Below are positions 11,375-23,167 of a DNA stretch of 64,000 nucleotides, one piece after another. A model generated the notes under the pieces. The model did no database searches, was not told the origin of the DNA, and worked only from the letters and a program-made list of their open reading frames with translations. The stretch comes from Heterobilharzia americana (lineage: Eukaryota; Platyhelminthes; Trematoda; Strigeidida; Schistosomatidae), in assembly GCA_944470555.2 (NCBI GenBank), contig OX104132.1, forward strand, positions 10,797,755 through 10,861,754, read 5' to 3'. Made by a program: the position numbers and the translations under genes. The number at the start of each line of letters is the position of its first letter. The stretch's first letter is position 1.

Positions 11375-11445
11375 GTCTGATAGCAGAGTTGTTAGACTAG
11401 CAAGCCGGTAACCCGATAACCGGATATGACTCCAGTTTTCATTTC
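11375..11445 (+). repeat. tRNA-like SINE, family D fragment
   Basis: Has GTTAGACTAGCAAGCCGGTA and CCCGATAACCGGATATGACT, a degraded copy of the head seen at 8205-8270. Confidence 0.5.
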
Positions 11446-11574
11446 ACCTGCAAACATAGTTCAGTTTCAATAGTACGAGTGTGTCAAACCACAGCTATCT
11501 AAGATAATTAACTATTAGTTTGCCTAATTCCCTGTATGGTATTCTACGAAATGCATCATTCAAGTCTTTTTATT

Positions 11575-12480
11575 ATTATTATTATTACTTTACCCTTGGA
11601 ACATAGGGTTTCAGTAGCACGTCTCCATTCCACTCTCTTCTCGGCAGTCTTTTCAACCTGGCTCCATTCACTGCCCACAAGCTTTCATTTCTTCCTCCTT
11701 CATATGATCCCCTCCATGTTACTCTCGCCTCGAATGCCCAATTCGTCGTTTCACATTTGGATTCTACTCGAGCATCTCGCCTGGCGCATGACGTCTCCAG
11801 TTAGCCTTCTCAGTGTATGCCCGATCGAATCCATCTCCACTTCCTTCTGCATATTTCTTGGGTGATAGGTTCTTGGTGGATTCGTTGACAGCCAGACAGC
11901 CAACCAAAGTTACTTGTTGCTTATTCTTATTATTCTCACCATCTGATCTCCATCTTCAGTATCTAGTGAGGGTAGGTGGCAGCTGTTGGTGAATGTGTGT
12001 AGTTTATTTGAAGTGGTTTTCGTGACGCGCCAACTTTCTGAACCATGACTTAGAAGCACTGACTTGACTGAATTGGTGTTGAAAATCCGGATCTTGTTCT
12101 TTATGCTAAGTGCAGCTGTCATGATCCTGCAGGAGATTGGTTTCCACTGGATGAGAGCCTTCGATGATCTTGGAGACATCATGATAACGACTCACTGAGT
12201 GTGCTCGTGACTGTCGTCTGGATGACAATATCGGAGTAGATTATTGACTCCTCTCCAGCTGACAGTTTGGAGAGTCCTCTTCAATTCCATCTGCTTTCGC
12301 AAATTCCTAACACTTCATTGCGATACCCTCTCATCTCCTTTGCAATCTCGGCAACCTTGCTAGGTTCATACATGGTGGGGACATGTTATGTCCCCACGTT
12401 TACTTTCGCTTTCATCGAGTGAGACAAGACACATCAGCCAATTGCCTTATCGAAGGCTTTCACCAACCAGCGTCATTTTC
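11575..12480 (-). mobile_element. RTE/SR2 LINE, internally deleted
   Basis: The plus-coordinate left end is the RTE 3' end (ACCCTTGGAACATAGGG, complement of the shared tail). The C-terminal coding part follows (IFNTNSVKSVLL near 12085; RIIRISNK near 11915). The right end encodes the N-terminus of the endonuclease, EPSKVAEIAKEMRGY (about 12370-12320), with a 5' UTR-like region beyond. The endonuclease core and all of RT are missing between these blocks. Confidence 0.75.
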
Positions 12481-12718
12481 GTCTCTCCTATTCCGGCGAG
12501 GAATAACTTTGTTTTTATTTTTCATATTTTTGTTTGTGCTTTGAAGTTTCTTTAGCGGTTGGATTGGTTTTCCAGGGTAGGATTAATCGTCTAACGCCCA
12601 ACCTTCCCTAGTTAACCAATAGATGATGATGATGATACTTAGTAAAAATTCACTGACAAAAAGTTGTTTGTCTGTTGTATACCTAAACTTGGTGTACTTA
12701 CATTTCGATTTAAGTAAA

Positions 12719-12870
12719 TGTATGATTAGTGTTATTGCTTGTATTACACCGTTGTTGATTGGACCGAATTGATCAGTCTCTGTTGGCATATGGGCTCCTA
12801 TGCAGATGCCTCGATATTGCCTGTCGGTCCAATCAACGACGGTGTAATAAACAAGCAATAACACTAAACC
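12719..12870. repeat. Hairpin-forming inverted repeat at SINE tail
   Basis: Left arm 12719-12765 and right arm 12826-12870 pair over about 43 bp (ATTACACCGTTGTTGATTGG against CCAATCAACGACGGTGTAAT) around a 60-bp loop. The loop holds GGCATATGGGCTCCTATGCA, part of the Sm-alpha tail unit. Confidence 0.75.
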
Positions 12871-12882
12871 TATACCCGTCGC

Positions 12883-12950
12883 ACAATAAGTGGCTATCGT
12901 GGCTCGGTGGTGTAGTGGATAACGCGCTGGCGTTTGAATTTGGTGGTAAA
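12883..12950 (+). repeat. Sm-alpha-like SINE, head only
   Basis: GTGGCTATCGTGGCTCGGTG followed by GTAGTGGATAACGCGCTGGC, truncated about 60 bp in, before the B box and hammerhead module. Confidence 0.75.
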
Positions 12951-14670
12951 CTAAAAGAGAAGAAATAAAGGGGACAGAAGTGTCCTTCAGTTTTGCTGAA
13001 ATCTAAGGGAGGAATAACAGCTGAATATGTTTTTTTTGAATGTAAACTCCAAGTTTGTTCAATCTTACTGCTATAGCCTCAGCTATCTTGAATTAGGCTT
13101 TCACAGGTTACATGCAGTATTGTTTCTGGCACATGATATATGGTATTATCAGTATTTGTTTATTAGCATTTATATGACGCTCGGAGTTTATTAGATTGCC
13201 TAAGACATTATATGCCAACGGCAACACTATATATAGCTTACCAATATCTTCTCAACATAACTGTGGTTATCGCAGTCAAAGTGATGAAACCTTAATTTTA
13301 CATTAACAAAGAACATCTATAAGTGATAAATTGATAAAACAGTGAATTTTCAGTAGATTGTAGATTTTAAAAAAATTATTAAATGGCCTTATCTTGGCTA
13401 GAAGAACATGTACTCATAAACATATTTTATTTGAAATCAGTGAACATTTAAAATAGAATGAAATAAAACTACGAAAATGGCTTTTTTTTTAATCGATGTA
13501 CGGAAATTAGCTTCCTCTGTATAACCAGAGCCTAACCTTATGTTCCACCTTCTTGATATCCAGTTTGAAATAATAAGGAAAGGTGAATCAGTTTGGAAAT
13601 CAGTTCTCCTCAATAGTCATTACAACATACACAGAAGATATGATCAACGATTAACAGAAGAAATTATGAATCTTTTTAGTGAAGATTGCTTTCTTACCAA
13701 AATGTGTGTCATCAAAGGTTTACATCTTGAAAGAACAAAGATTTTAATGTTGAACCTTGAATTTGTACGTAACTGTACCGTAAGAATTCTCACAGAAATC
13801 CTATAAAGATAGGTAAGCAGAATCGTATTACCGATATTTTCAGAATCACAGATTCCTGCCAGAAACTTGTTTATCAGTGTGCGAAAGATCTGTTAGAATA
13901 TAAGACCGCATCAATGTGTGTATATTAGTTGACTTGCTTCCATTGGGCAGAGTTTATTAGCAATACTTTGGGTCAGCTTACGAAACATGTTTGTTAGCAG
14001 AATGAAGTTTGGCTGAAAAGGAAGGAAAACTCATGGCATTTAGCCTCTTAAAGAGCACTAAACATTTTGTCTAAACTGCAAACTGGACATTCAAAGGAAG
14101 TAAGGAAAAGATATCTGAGTAGAGCAATAGCAGTATCAGTTCAAAATTTCAAACCATTACTAAGCGTTTAAAGGAAATGAAAGAGATAGCTTTCATTATC
14201 AAGGGTATTGTAAAGAATCGATCATTCTAGATAATTCTTGTATATTGTAATTATAAATCATCTTCAATCTCATGTTTTTTTCTCTATTTTGAAATCCCCA
14301 TACATATTATGTGACTTCTCTTTTGTCATCTTTTGTATTGTGACACCTAAATGAAACTGATCCTACGTTGCTTCACCCTTTTCAATATATTTTCATGAAT
14401 ATGCATCTAAAATAATGATTTCGTGAAAAAAAAATGAGCATTTCCTTCGCTGAAATGAACATTAAAAGTACATACTAGGTGAAGTTCTTTTAGGCAACAG
14501 TTAACCGGACCAACATCTAGATTTTTACATTGAATGAAGTTGCACAAGAAACAGAATATTTCTGTTAACAGTAGTGACATGACGTTCAACTGAAGTATTC
14601 TCTTTGAAAACAGATCAATATCCGTGACTGACTCATTGAACTAAAATTGATTGTGAAGAGTGTGTTTCAA
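12951..14670. other. Unassigned sequence with one unexplained open frame
   Basis: A plus-strand frame at 13540-13806 (88 codons) begins MFHLLDIQFEIIRKGESVW and is not low-complexity. I do not recognise it. It might be a decayed piece of a Penelope-like protein, given the Penelope tail downstream at 14680, but no motif proves it. Confidence 0.35.
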
Positions 14671-14674
14671 GAGC

Positions 14675-14935
14675 TAAATAGTTACAAATCCCCTGGAGCT
14701 GAGTTTGTCGGTCGTACAATGCACTCGCCAACATTACTCACATTGGTTACTGAGGCATGAGCACGAAAACATCTTCAGCCCCATCATTAAACACCTCGTG
14801 GAGTCGGGATATCTGGCTCCATTGGAAACCTCGTTCAAAGTTCTCTACAGAGTAGGACGAAACCGTTCAAACTTCTGCGTACAATATGTGAAGACTGCAC
14901 GAAATTGTGTATAAACTACTTAGATTAAAAATAAT
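14675..14935 (+). mobile_element. Penelope-like element, C-terminal fragment
   Basis: A frame starting before 14705 encodes SHWLLRHEHENIFSPIIKHL followed by VESGYLAPLETSFKVLYRVG and ends near VQYVKT. It has the layout of the region after GIY-YIG in the Penelope copies at 6500 and 9540 but belongs to a different subfamily. Confidence 0.55.
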
Positions 14936-16479
14936 GTCGCATTTTCATTGCTTTTTACACATTTTGTACATTCTTCCCTATACTTGTAAAACAGATGTGG
15001 TTTATGTGTACACTTTTTGGTTGTGGCGGTATTTTTACTGACTTTGCTGCTGCTGTTAAACGTGGAAATGTAGTGAGCTTCTATCCATTCCCGCTTCTGC
15101 CTCCGTTGATTATTGTGTGTCATGAATACTCATTGATTGTCTTTGGATTTTACAGGACCGCTCATACTACTTCCAAATGTTACGACAATCAAGCTAACCA
15201 ACGTGGACTGTAGAGAGCTAACAAGTATTGCCTTCTGAACTCTGGAGTATCCTAAAACTGTAGTGGACAGTACCGAAGAGATAACATCTAAGTAACCCAT
15301 TATTATCCGTAACATTAACATTCCTATTTTGGGTTATAACGCATAACTTTTCATATTTCTGTATCAGTGAATCTATTCTTGTATATTATACGTAGTTTAT
15401 TATTTTGGTTTACTTGACACTTCTTTGGGTCAACTACAAACATAAGTCTTAGCAATTGACAACTTCAAACATCAATTGTGTATTCACAAGAAACATGTAC
15501 AAACTGATACATTACGCTGACCTTAAACTGATACACTTCATCTCTGTTTATGTTTCATTTTTTTGTATTTTATTCATTTACTCAGTCCAATATCTGTTGA
15601 TTTGTTTATTTTTACCAGCTACCAAATCTTACTGTTCGAAGCATTTTCTAAAATCTTTTCAGGCTATTTCTTGTGTTACGTAGTATTATTTCTGTTGTTC
15701 TCTACTTTCATCGAATAACTTAAATCTTTGATCATGAACTTTTCTGGAACATCCTATTATCTTACTTATATGCCTTGAAGTTTGTCTTTCAGGTAGTGTT
15801 GACCGAAGAGTTTGGAGCTATCAAAAATTTGGAAGCACTGAATTTCAGTTTCATCTCAGTACAAGACCCCTCAGTTGTACTGATATATTTCCCAATGTAC
15901 AGCTGTGAAGAAGAGTTTTGAAACAGGTGATTATTTTCGCTGTAGCCTCCTTATTTTTTCTACAACCTAATGGATATTCTTCGTTATTCAGTTCTAAGTT
16001 TCTTGATATATTTACGTAAGAATACGATCAAGAAACGATGTCATTCAATAGAACAGTTCTTGACACTCATAAGCATTTCTTTGTAAAAAGAAGGAAGCTA
16101 ATGGTGCCTTGGTGATTGCGAAACTTGTCACTCAATATCAAAATCAGAGACTTGACTTCTGACCTATTCAGATCAGAGATGAGTGTATGTACGGCTGGTT
16201 CATATACGTGAAACAGACATCAGACGTTAACGGTTGTATCTGTGTCAACCGTAGTACTTAGCACTCAGCAAAGTTCATCAGTCATCTTGAACCGCTGCGA
16301 ATAATTCTGAATGAAAAACTGTCGTAAATCTCAGCATAATTAAGTCTTCCTATTAACATCACAGACTGTTTTGTTTATTCAAGTAAAAAATATTTCATTA
16401 ACTCCCGATGAAATGTGTAACAGCTTCTGACTTGTTCAATATATTCATTTTAATTAATGATTAATGAAGTTCAACAGGC
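14936..16479. other. Unassigned sequence left of the inverted repeat
   Basis: No exon or repeat family recognised. Short frames at 14995-15213 and 15456-15683 are T-rich and lack domains. Confidence 0.4.
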
Positions 16480-16812
16480 TTACGGAGCTTGTTCGATATC
16501 TATTCCTACTAAGTAGGTTAGGATTAGTATTAAGCTCAAACTGTATATTGTGTCAACAGACCAAATGGCTTTTACACTATGACCCAAGCATTTTGCCAAC
16601 ATTTGAGGGGCTTTGAGATTAAACGTGAATATCGTGACCAGATAATGTTGGCTTCCTGTAAATATTCCATTTTACCTTCTCATTAATACAACAACCAGAA
16701 AAGAAATACTACCATTTTATCTTTCCAAAGTGATGAATATAGGAGAGTATTCATTGTAAAACTTATACCTGAATGCAAAGACATTGACAAGAAAATAATC
16801 GGAAAAAACATA

Positions 16813-16950
16813 TTTATTCACCTAATTTGTCTTTTCACAAATACTAAAACGGGAATATCTAATGATCATCCTCACCAGTTGTTTTAAAGAGGACAAGGTA
16901 TGAAAAAATCAGTGCCATCGAAACAAAAAGCACAACACTGACAAAAACAG
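16813..16950 (-). pseudogene. Left-arm copy of the membrane-protein terminal exon
   Basis: Mirror of 37434-37571: acceptor, 29-codon hydrophobic frame (16950-16859) and AATAAA (16818-16813). Whether either copy is expressed cannot be told from sequence. Confidence 0.4.
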
Positions 16951-17279
16951 CTAAAGCAAGTGAGGAAAAACAAAATGAGGAATGATCAGAATAAAACTTT
17001 GTATGTTCATTTTATTCACCAAACAGATGTTCAGTGAAATAAGAGAAAATCTAGTACCTAGTCCTCTATATGTTGTTCGTCTAAGATGAAGCATCTAGTT
17101 GGTACGATTGCAGATATGTATAATTTACATTCATTAGAGTGACATATCCGGTTTCGCTTACCTGATAATCACTAAGCTAAGTATATAGTTATTAATCTAT
17201 GGGAAACAGATTACTACAGAAACCCATTCCTTTTAAACATGCTCCATTGCAACCCCCCTATGGTCAGACCAAGATATGA

Positions 17280-17600
17280 CACCAATTCATGAGGTCTCTT
17301 AGTGTTGACTTGAGCCGTGTGGGGAGATGTAGAATGCTTGGTTAGGGTCCTGGAGACCAAAGAAATCACTACTTGAAGACTCTTGGTGACATGGCTGAAA
17401 ATCGCTCACAATGACGTAGATGTATTCACTCTTTGACATCTTCGAAAGCTTGAATATTCGCTCTAACTTTTATCTTCAGATTATCTATTCACGGATACTA
17501 CTTTGTTTACTTTATCACCCCATTTCTATCCATTTGTTATTTGCGTACTACTGTGAAGTGTAGCAACCTGAGCCAATGCACTCCTGTGAGAGGTTCCACG
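17280..17600 (+). mobile_element. LINE 3' end fragment
   Basis: Contains GCCGTGTGGGGAGATGTAGA, ATGCTTGGTTAGGGTCCTGG and TACTACTGTGAAGTGTAGCA, shared with the larger fragment at 42060-42490 and mirrored in the right arm at about 36785-37105. It is a 5'-truncated 3' end of an endonuclease/RT LINE. Confidence 0.65.
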
Positions 17601-19337
17601 TTGTTTTTGTCAGTCAATTAGTCACTCTCTGCGTCACTAACATCTAAACGAGGTTTCAAGTTTCAATAGCTGTGAAGTAAATCCAATAGAGTAGCCAACA
17701 ATAAGTAGTAACAGGCTTTGCTGATATATTTTTTAGCGAGAGACACTACCCAAGGAAATTTCAATAAATGGATTGTGCTCAGAAATATAACTTACGTGAA
17801 ATTTGCGTGGTACGTAGGGAAAAACGATGTATCATGCATATCACCTGAAGACAGTGACTGCTAATTCTACAATAGTAGAACAGGCAAATGATGACATCTG
17901 CTTGTTGATATAATTGCACTGATTTGGCATAACTGAGTCAAAGGTTGTCATACAGCTCATAATACAAATGTGGAGATTCAATTAGATGCATACCAGAAGA
18001 TATAATGAGACCAGTAATGATCATTAATCAATAAAAAAACATACATAATATAGAGAGTATAGAAACTGAGTAAGATATGTTCCTAAATACCAACAATAGA
18101 GACAAAAACAACCGAAGGTAACCGACTCCCCAGTCTGGGAAAACTGACCCAATTTTCGACTACTACATGAATCCTTACAAAGATTTTATTACTACCTAGA
18201 GGTTTGATAACAGATGATTACTGAATCTGGAACTAGACAGGTTTGTTCATATTTGTCTTTACCATGAAAATTGATAAGTATATATCAGGCCTATGATTGC
18301 CTGAGGTAGGTCTGCACAAAAAGACATATAACAACTGCAGATCAAAACACAATTTCCATAAACCCATATTATAATGTTTAACTAGCTAAAACACTTGATC
18401 ATAAATCAATGAGGTATTTGGATCGAACACCACCCTATTTACCAAGATTTAAGCAGTGAGATGGTATTATCAACCCGCACGCATTAGGTTTTATTCATAG
18501 GCTAGTGCGAAATCCCGCATGTATCTGGATAGTTATTCGTTATTTATCATTCCTGAGAAATGACTTACGAGAGTTTTCCAGACAATTTGACTCACTCTAG
18601 TTTAGAATTTTGTAGCATTACCTGAATGCAACTTTCCTACTAAGTACACTAGTGTATAAAATAACATCATAAATATATCGATCTACGTCAAAATCCTTGT
18701 AATCTGTATAGATGAAGAAAGCTAATATCCCAATTATTTAAAAAAATAGCACCACGTGGACGAAAAGTCGACGAAGACGAAGAAAAATCTTGCTTAGTTT
18801 GCCAATAAATCCAGTCAAAAACTGCTCTGAGATAGGTCTCTGCTCAATCCCTATGATAAACCACAACAACTAGCACCTACCATATGCAGAGTTATCCTTG
18901 GAGTTTTCAGTTCTACGTAACCATTTAGTTGGAGTTCTTTTACCGACAGGATGTTTAGCATTTGATTTTCAGTGTACGAAGTAATTTGCAGTTTTTTGAA
19001 ACCCTAAGCTGCGTACTATCTGAAAGTATATATATAGCATATATTTTTAATTTGTCGATATCAAAGCAAATGCGATATTCCTATGATCACTGAATCACAT
19101 CCACCTTACTGATTCCTACAAAACGGTGTACATTGCATTTGCTGGTTTCGAATAAGCATAACGATAATCATGAAAAGAATAAACCCTACGACCATTCATG
19201 TCCAGCGACCTTAGAGACAACTGATTCCAGGTAAATATTGATGAAGTGTTGTACCTGATAAAACAAAAGACTTAAATCCTTGAATCAACAGGCTACTGGG
19301 AGCTAAAATGTTTTGCAATCTACATGATCCAACTTAC

Positions 19338-19445
19338 CTTTAAAAACCCCTTGTACCAGTCTTGAATCTCCGTTTCTGTAAACGATGTTTGATTCAGTAA
19401 TTCCTCGACAGCATCTTGCTTCAGTTTCGGTTGTTTTTGGCCCAT
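19338..19445 (-). pseudogene. Orphan duplicate of NCS exon 1
   Basis: All 108 bases match the coding exon at 34939-35046 in reverse orientation, including ATG (19445-19443) and the GTAAGT donor at 19337-19332. It encodes 36 residues starting MGQKQPKLKQ and ending WYKGFLK. No exon 2 or 3 equivalent was found to its left on the minus strand, so I call it an orphan exon. Its upstream region is cut about 540 bp from the ATG by the LTR element. It could still be transcribed and trans-spliced or spliced to an unknown exon. Confidence 0.85.
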
Positions 19446-19982
19446 AGACTGGTAAAAATTACGGTTGGAGTTCCGGACAAATCTTTCAGTTTACACTCAA
19501 CCTAAACGTAGTATTCATAAAAAGTAACACAATGTAGCACAAGACTGCAACTTTTTTCAAACTAGAGACTGCACCATACGAATTACCTTACTACAGATTT
19601 GAGAACTGATCATCCACTTAGTATTTTTTTCTCTAAATATCTCTAAATATAATTTTGAAAAAAAAATAACCCAATTATCTATGAGATAAACAGAACAGAT
19701 CATCTTATTTTCAGTTTAAGAATTACTTCCAGAGAATAGTTTTACGGAGTTGATTCAGAATGGTTCCAAATTAAAAAGCGGAAATAAGAGAGTACAAGCC
19801 ATAGAATCAGACACCCAGAATCAACGTTAAATCTGGCACACAACTGCGTACGCCGTTCTACCACACTTCACAATCCTATACAAAGAACAACTGGATACGA
19901 AAAGTGATATCATGGTGGACAAACGAGTACGAGAGAAGAGACAATTTGAAAACAAGGTTACTTAAAAACATTCAAAAGCATG

Positions 19983-19986
19983 AAGC
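19983..19986. repeat. Target-site duplication, left copy (AAGC)
   Basis: AAGC here and at 24622-24625 flank the LTR element. The uninterrupted site is at 34398-34401 (GCTT on plus) in the other arm. Confidence 0.85.
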
Positions 19987-20418
19987 TGTAGGGATGCGTG
20001 TTACAATTCCGTAACGTTCGATCAACCCTACTTAATTTGATGTGCTCTAGTACCTGCTTAACCAGTACTTTACCTAACGTGTAAGTACTGGTAACAAAAC
20101 ACAAATCAAAAGAACTGATACGCAATGTATTTAAAGGAGCTATGTATTTAAGGTAAATGTAATAATAATGAATGAGGGAAAAGTTTAATCAACTTATCTG
20201 GCTTGTAAGGCTGAACTAGGGACTCGGAGTACGTGCGTGGTGATCAGCACAATGGAGCGCAAAAATGGCGTCCAAGCCTGCTCGGATGCATGCTCGTTAA
20301 AACAAAACTTAAAACACCCTAAGCATCCGGAGGCAAGCTAGAGATTTATTTAGTTAATTTAATTTAAACTATTTATTTTAGCCCTAGTTATATTTTGGTG
20401 CCAGGAAGGTGCACTACA
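19987..20418 (-). repeat. 3' LTR (432 bp)
   Basis: On plus it starts TGTAGGGATG and ends GTGCACTACA, with 5-bp inverted ends TGTAG/CTACA. It matches the other LTR except at about position 33 (C versus T) and at the penultimate base. Confidence 0.95.
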
Positions 20419-20420
20419 GG

Positions 20421-20436
20421 TTATCCCCCTCCTAGA
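20421..20436 (-). promoter_or_regulatory. Polypurine tract
   Basis: On minus, AGGAGGGGGATAACC lies immediately before the 3' LTR, the expected primer position for plus-strand DNA synthesis. Confidence 0.75.
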
Positions 20437-21049
20437 AGGTTGTTGGGATACCGGCAACCTTCGATCCTAGGAGGCGACTGCGAGGCGGACACGCAACACC
20501 TTTCCATATTGGTGATGGAGTAGGTGACGTGTGGGTCTCCGAAGCTAGTGCAACTATGCACACCTACGAGGTAAGATAACTTTGCGTCTAGACGCAACCC
20601 TTCTCGCAGTGGTGGAAGGTGACCCAAAGCCTCCGTCTACTTTTCCCTATTGCTTCTTAATCTACCGGGGAGTGTACAGGGGGAAATTGGTACAAAGAGA
20701 ACCGAAGAACGATCCAAGTAGCATCGTCAGCGGCCAATTGTATCCAATTTTCAACGCATTTTCTAGGTTCTGCAAGAAGAAAGAAATGGGACATTAGAGT
20801 GCTAAGAAAAGGAAAACCAAACAATTCGAAGTGGGAGGAGTACAGAAAAAAAAATAATAACCAACCAAAAAAAGTTTTCGGAATTTAAATTGTATTTTTG
20901 ATTTTTCTTTTTTTTTTTTGAAAAAAAAACTGTTTGCAAAGTAGTAAACATGACTTTTGAAAACTTTAGGTATGAAAACGCATTGAAAGTGTATGCCACG
21001 ACAAAGTAGTTGAAACTCCGAATTCACCAAGTGTGAAGTTGCTCTGGGG
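20437..21049 (-). other. Noncoding 3' region of the LTR element
   Basis: No conserved frame. It includes A- and T-rich runs around 20845-20935. Short frames on either strand look accidental. Confidence 0.55.
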
Positions 21050-21275
21050 CTAATTAACGAACTCGGCGTATCGCTTGGGCCAATGTACACGCCTCCCAGC
21101 ACGTGTAGAGGTTACTGGATCAGTGTTACTAGACGTGGCTCTTTTAGAAGGTTCAGGATACGCGCGACTAAACGAGTCTGTTAGGGAGTCCGGCGGCAAG
21201 GGTCTGGGTGTGCCTGTGGAGGTGTCGCACAATATTGACACTTCACTGTTCAGGAGCGGTAACGCTGTATCTTCA
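21050..21275 (-). pseudogene. Integrase remnant: N-terminal edge fused to C-terminus
   Basis: On minus, a segment reading VSILCDTSTGTPRPLP, which precedes the integrase zinc finger in this clade, is followed directly by a C-terminal tail ending RAGRRVHWPKRYAEF, the usual pol end. No zinc-binding HHCC region and no DD35E core lie between. A deletion of roughly the whole integrase core has joined these ends, near 21190-21200. Confidence 0.7.
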
Positions 21276-21669
21276 GAGAGGATGAGTGTTGAAGTTTTTC
21301 AATCTCCTCGTCTGAATCCTGAAGTTCGGCAATCTTCCGTAAGTCGACTGCTCGAGGCAAAGTAGTGGTGCAAACGCGAGACAGTGCGTCCGCGACAGGG
21401 TTATTCACACCAGAAATATGACGGATGTCCGACGTGAATTGCGAAATATAATCTAGGTGACGTAATTCACGCGGTGAATATCTGTCAGTAGTGGTGTGTA
21501 AGGCATACGTCAGAGGTTTATGGTCGGTAAAGATGATGAAGTCACGACCTTCCACAAAATGACGAAAATGTTTCACTGAGGCATATATGGCGAGCAGTTC
21601 CCTGCCGAAAGTGCTGTACCGCATTTCGCAGGTGGATAACTTCCGGAGAAGAATGCAACTGGGATCCAA
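21250..21669 (-). pseudogene. pol fragment: RNase H domain
   Basis: Has the RNase H connection CEMRYSTFGRELLAIYASVK, FTDHKPLTYAL and RHISGVNNPVADALSR, the standard end of Ty3/Gypsy RNase H. It is one frame off from the preceding RT piece: the break lies near 21650, where a short C run is one base shorter than the frame needs. A further one-base break near 21272 separates it from the integrase remnant. Confidence 0.85.
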
Positions 21670-22118
21670 GTGTGATCCGAAAGTTGTTGCAACACAGCTC
21701 CAATGGCCGTGTTAGAGGCGTCAACCGCAATGCTGAGAGGTAGGTTTACGTCTTGATGCACCAGCATCGTGGCGTCTGCTATTGCGGTTTTGATCTTGCG
21801 AAATGCTTCTAGTGCCTCCGGAGTCAAGCTGAAAGTTTTACATTTACTTTTCAGCAGGTCGGTCAGTGCAGTCAAAATGTGTGCACATTGGGGAATGAAG
21901 CGACGATAATAGCTCACCATACCCAGAAACACACGCAGAGCTTTAAGTGACGCTGGGACTGGGAAGTCTTGGATCGCCTGTACCTTTTCAGGTAGTGGGC
22001 GAATGCCTTGCTCGTCGATAACGTGTCCCAAAAATTTTAGTGAACGAACGCCAATTTGGCATTTGGCCAGGTTGACTGTCATCGAATGCTCTGACAGTCT
22101 GGCGAAAACCTGTTTCAA
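21573..22118 (-). pseudogene. pol fragment: RT thumb and RNase H start
   Basis: Starts VFARLSEHSMTVNLAKCQ and continues LKFLGHVIDEQGIRPLPEK and FLGMVSYYRRFIP, the RT region after YLDD, then LPLSIAVDASNTAIGAVLQQ at the RNase H start. It runs out of frame after WIPVAFFS. Upstream it is out of frame with the protease-RT piece at about 22115-22130, again at a short C run. Confidence 0.88.
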
Positions 22119-23167
22119 GTGGTTAATATGGTGTCTTCGTCTGGACTAGCGATTAGTATATCGTCTAGGTAGGCATAGGCGAAATCGAGTCCACGTAAAA
22201 CATCGTGAATAAAACGTTGGAAGGTTTGTGCTGCATTGCGAAGACCAAAAGGCATACGGAGGAACTCAAAAAGACCAAACGGTGTAATGACGGCTGTCTT
22301 GGGAACATCATCAGGATGAACCGGGATCTGATGATATGCACGCGTCAAGTCAAGCTTACTGAAGATAACCGAGCCTTTTAAAGATGCAGTCAAGTCGTGA
22401 ATGTGAGGGACTGGGTAACGATCTGGAATCGTTTTAGCGTTGAGCCTTCGGTAGTCACCACAAGGCCTCCAGTCCATGCCATTGTTCTTGGGTACCACAT
22501 GCAAGGGTGAAGACCATGGACTGTTGGATGGTCTGATTATTCCCATTTCAAGCATGTGTTCGAACTCGGCTTTTACAGCACGCAGTTTCTCCGGGGATAA
22601 TCGCCGTGGTTTCGCAAATACTGGAGGGCCAGTCGTCGTTATGTGATGAGAAACGTTCGAAGTCACACAAGGGACACAACGACTTGGCTTAAAGACATCC
22701 GGAAAGGACTGAATGATAGACGCGTAGGGACTAGAAGCGTCCGTCGTGCAGTACACGGGACTGAGGGGCGGCGTCTTTGTGACTATACCGGAAACAGAGA
22801 GTGTTGTGGTAGAATCTATCAACTTATGCTTGCCAGCATCTACCAGCAGCTGATAGTGCTGCAAGAGATCCATACCAATAATGCCGGTGGTCACATCTGC
22901 CACTATGAAAACCCAACGAAAGGGACGACGCAATCCAAGGTTGAGATCGAGGAATCTCCGACCATAGGTTGTGATGGGCGAACCGTTGGCGGCACGAAGT
23001 TGCAGAGACATTGGCCGCAGACGCTCTTCCTTCGTAGGTGGGATGACGCTAGCTTCTGCCCCAGTGTCAACTAGGAAGCGTATCCCAGAATGTCGATCAG
23101 TGACGAAGAAGAGGCGACATGGAAGTGGCTCGCCAGCGACGTTAGTCGCCGTCACGTGCTGGCTCAC
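22115..23167 (-). pseudogene. pol: pol fragment: protease and RT palm
   Basis: 350 codons in the -1 frame relative to gag. Residues 34-37 are DTGA, the aspartic protease active site. RT motifs follow: [32 protein letters not shown] and YLDD at residues 333-336, all intact. The frame begins with GTG overlapping the gag stop and has no ATG at its head, so it should be made by frameshifting as Gag-Pol. It stops just after YLDD because of a frame break, so the polymerase is truncated. Confidence 0.9.

Noticed and set aside
22643..23074. 143-codon plus-strand frame in the LTR element
   Set aside because: Antisense to the intact protease/RT motifs of pol; no domain of its own.
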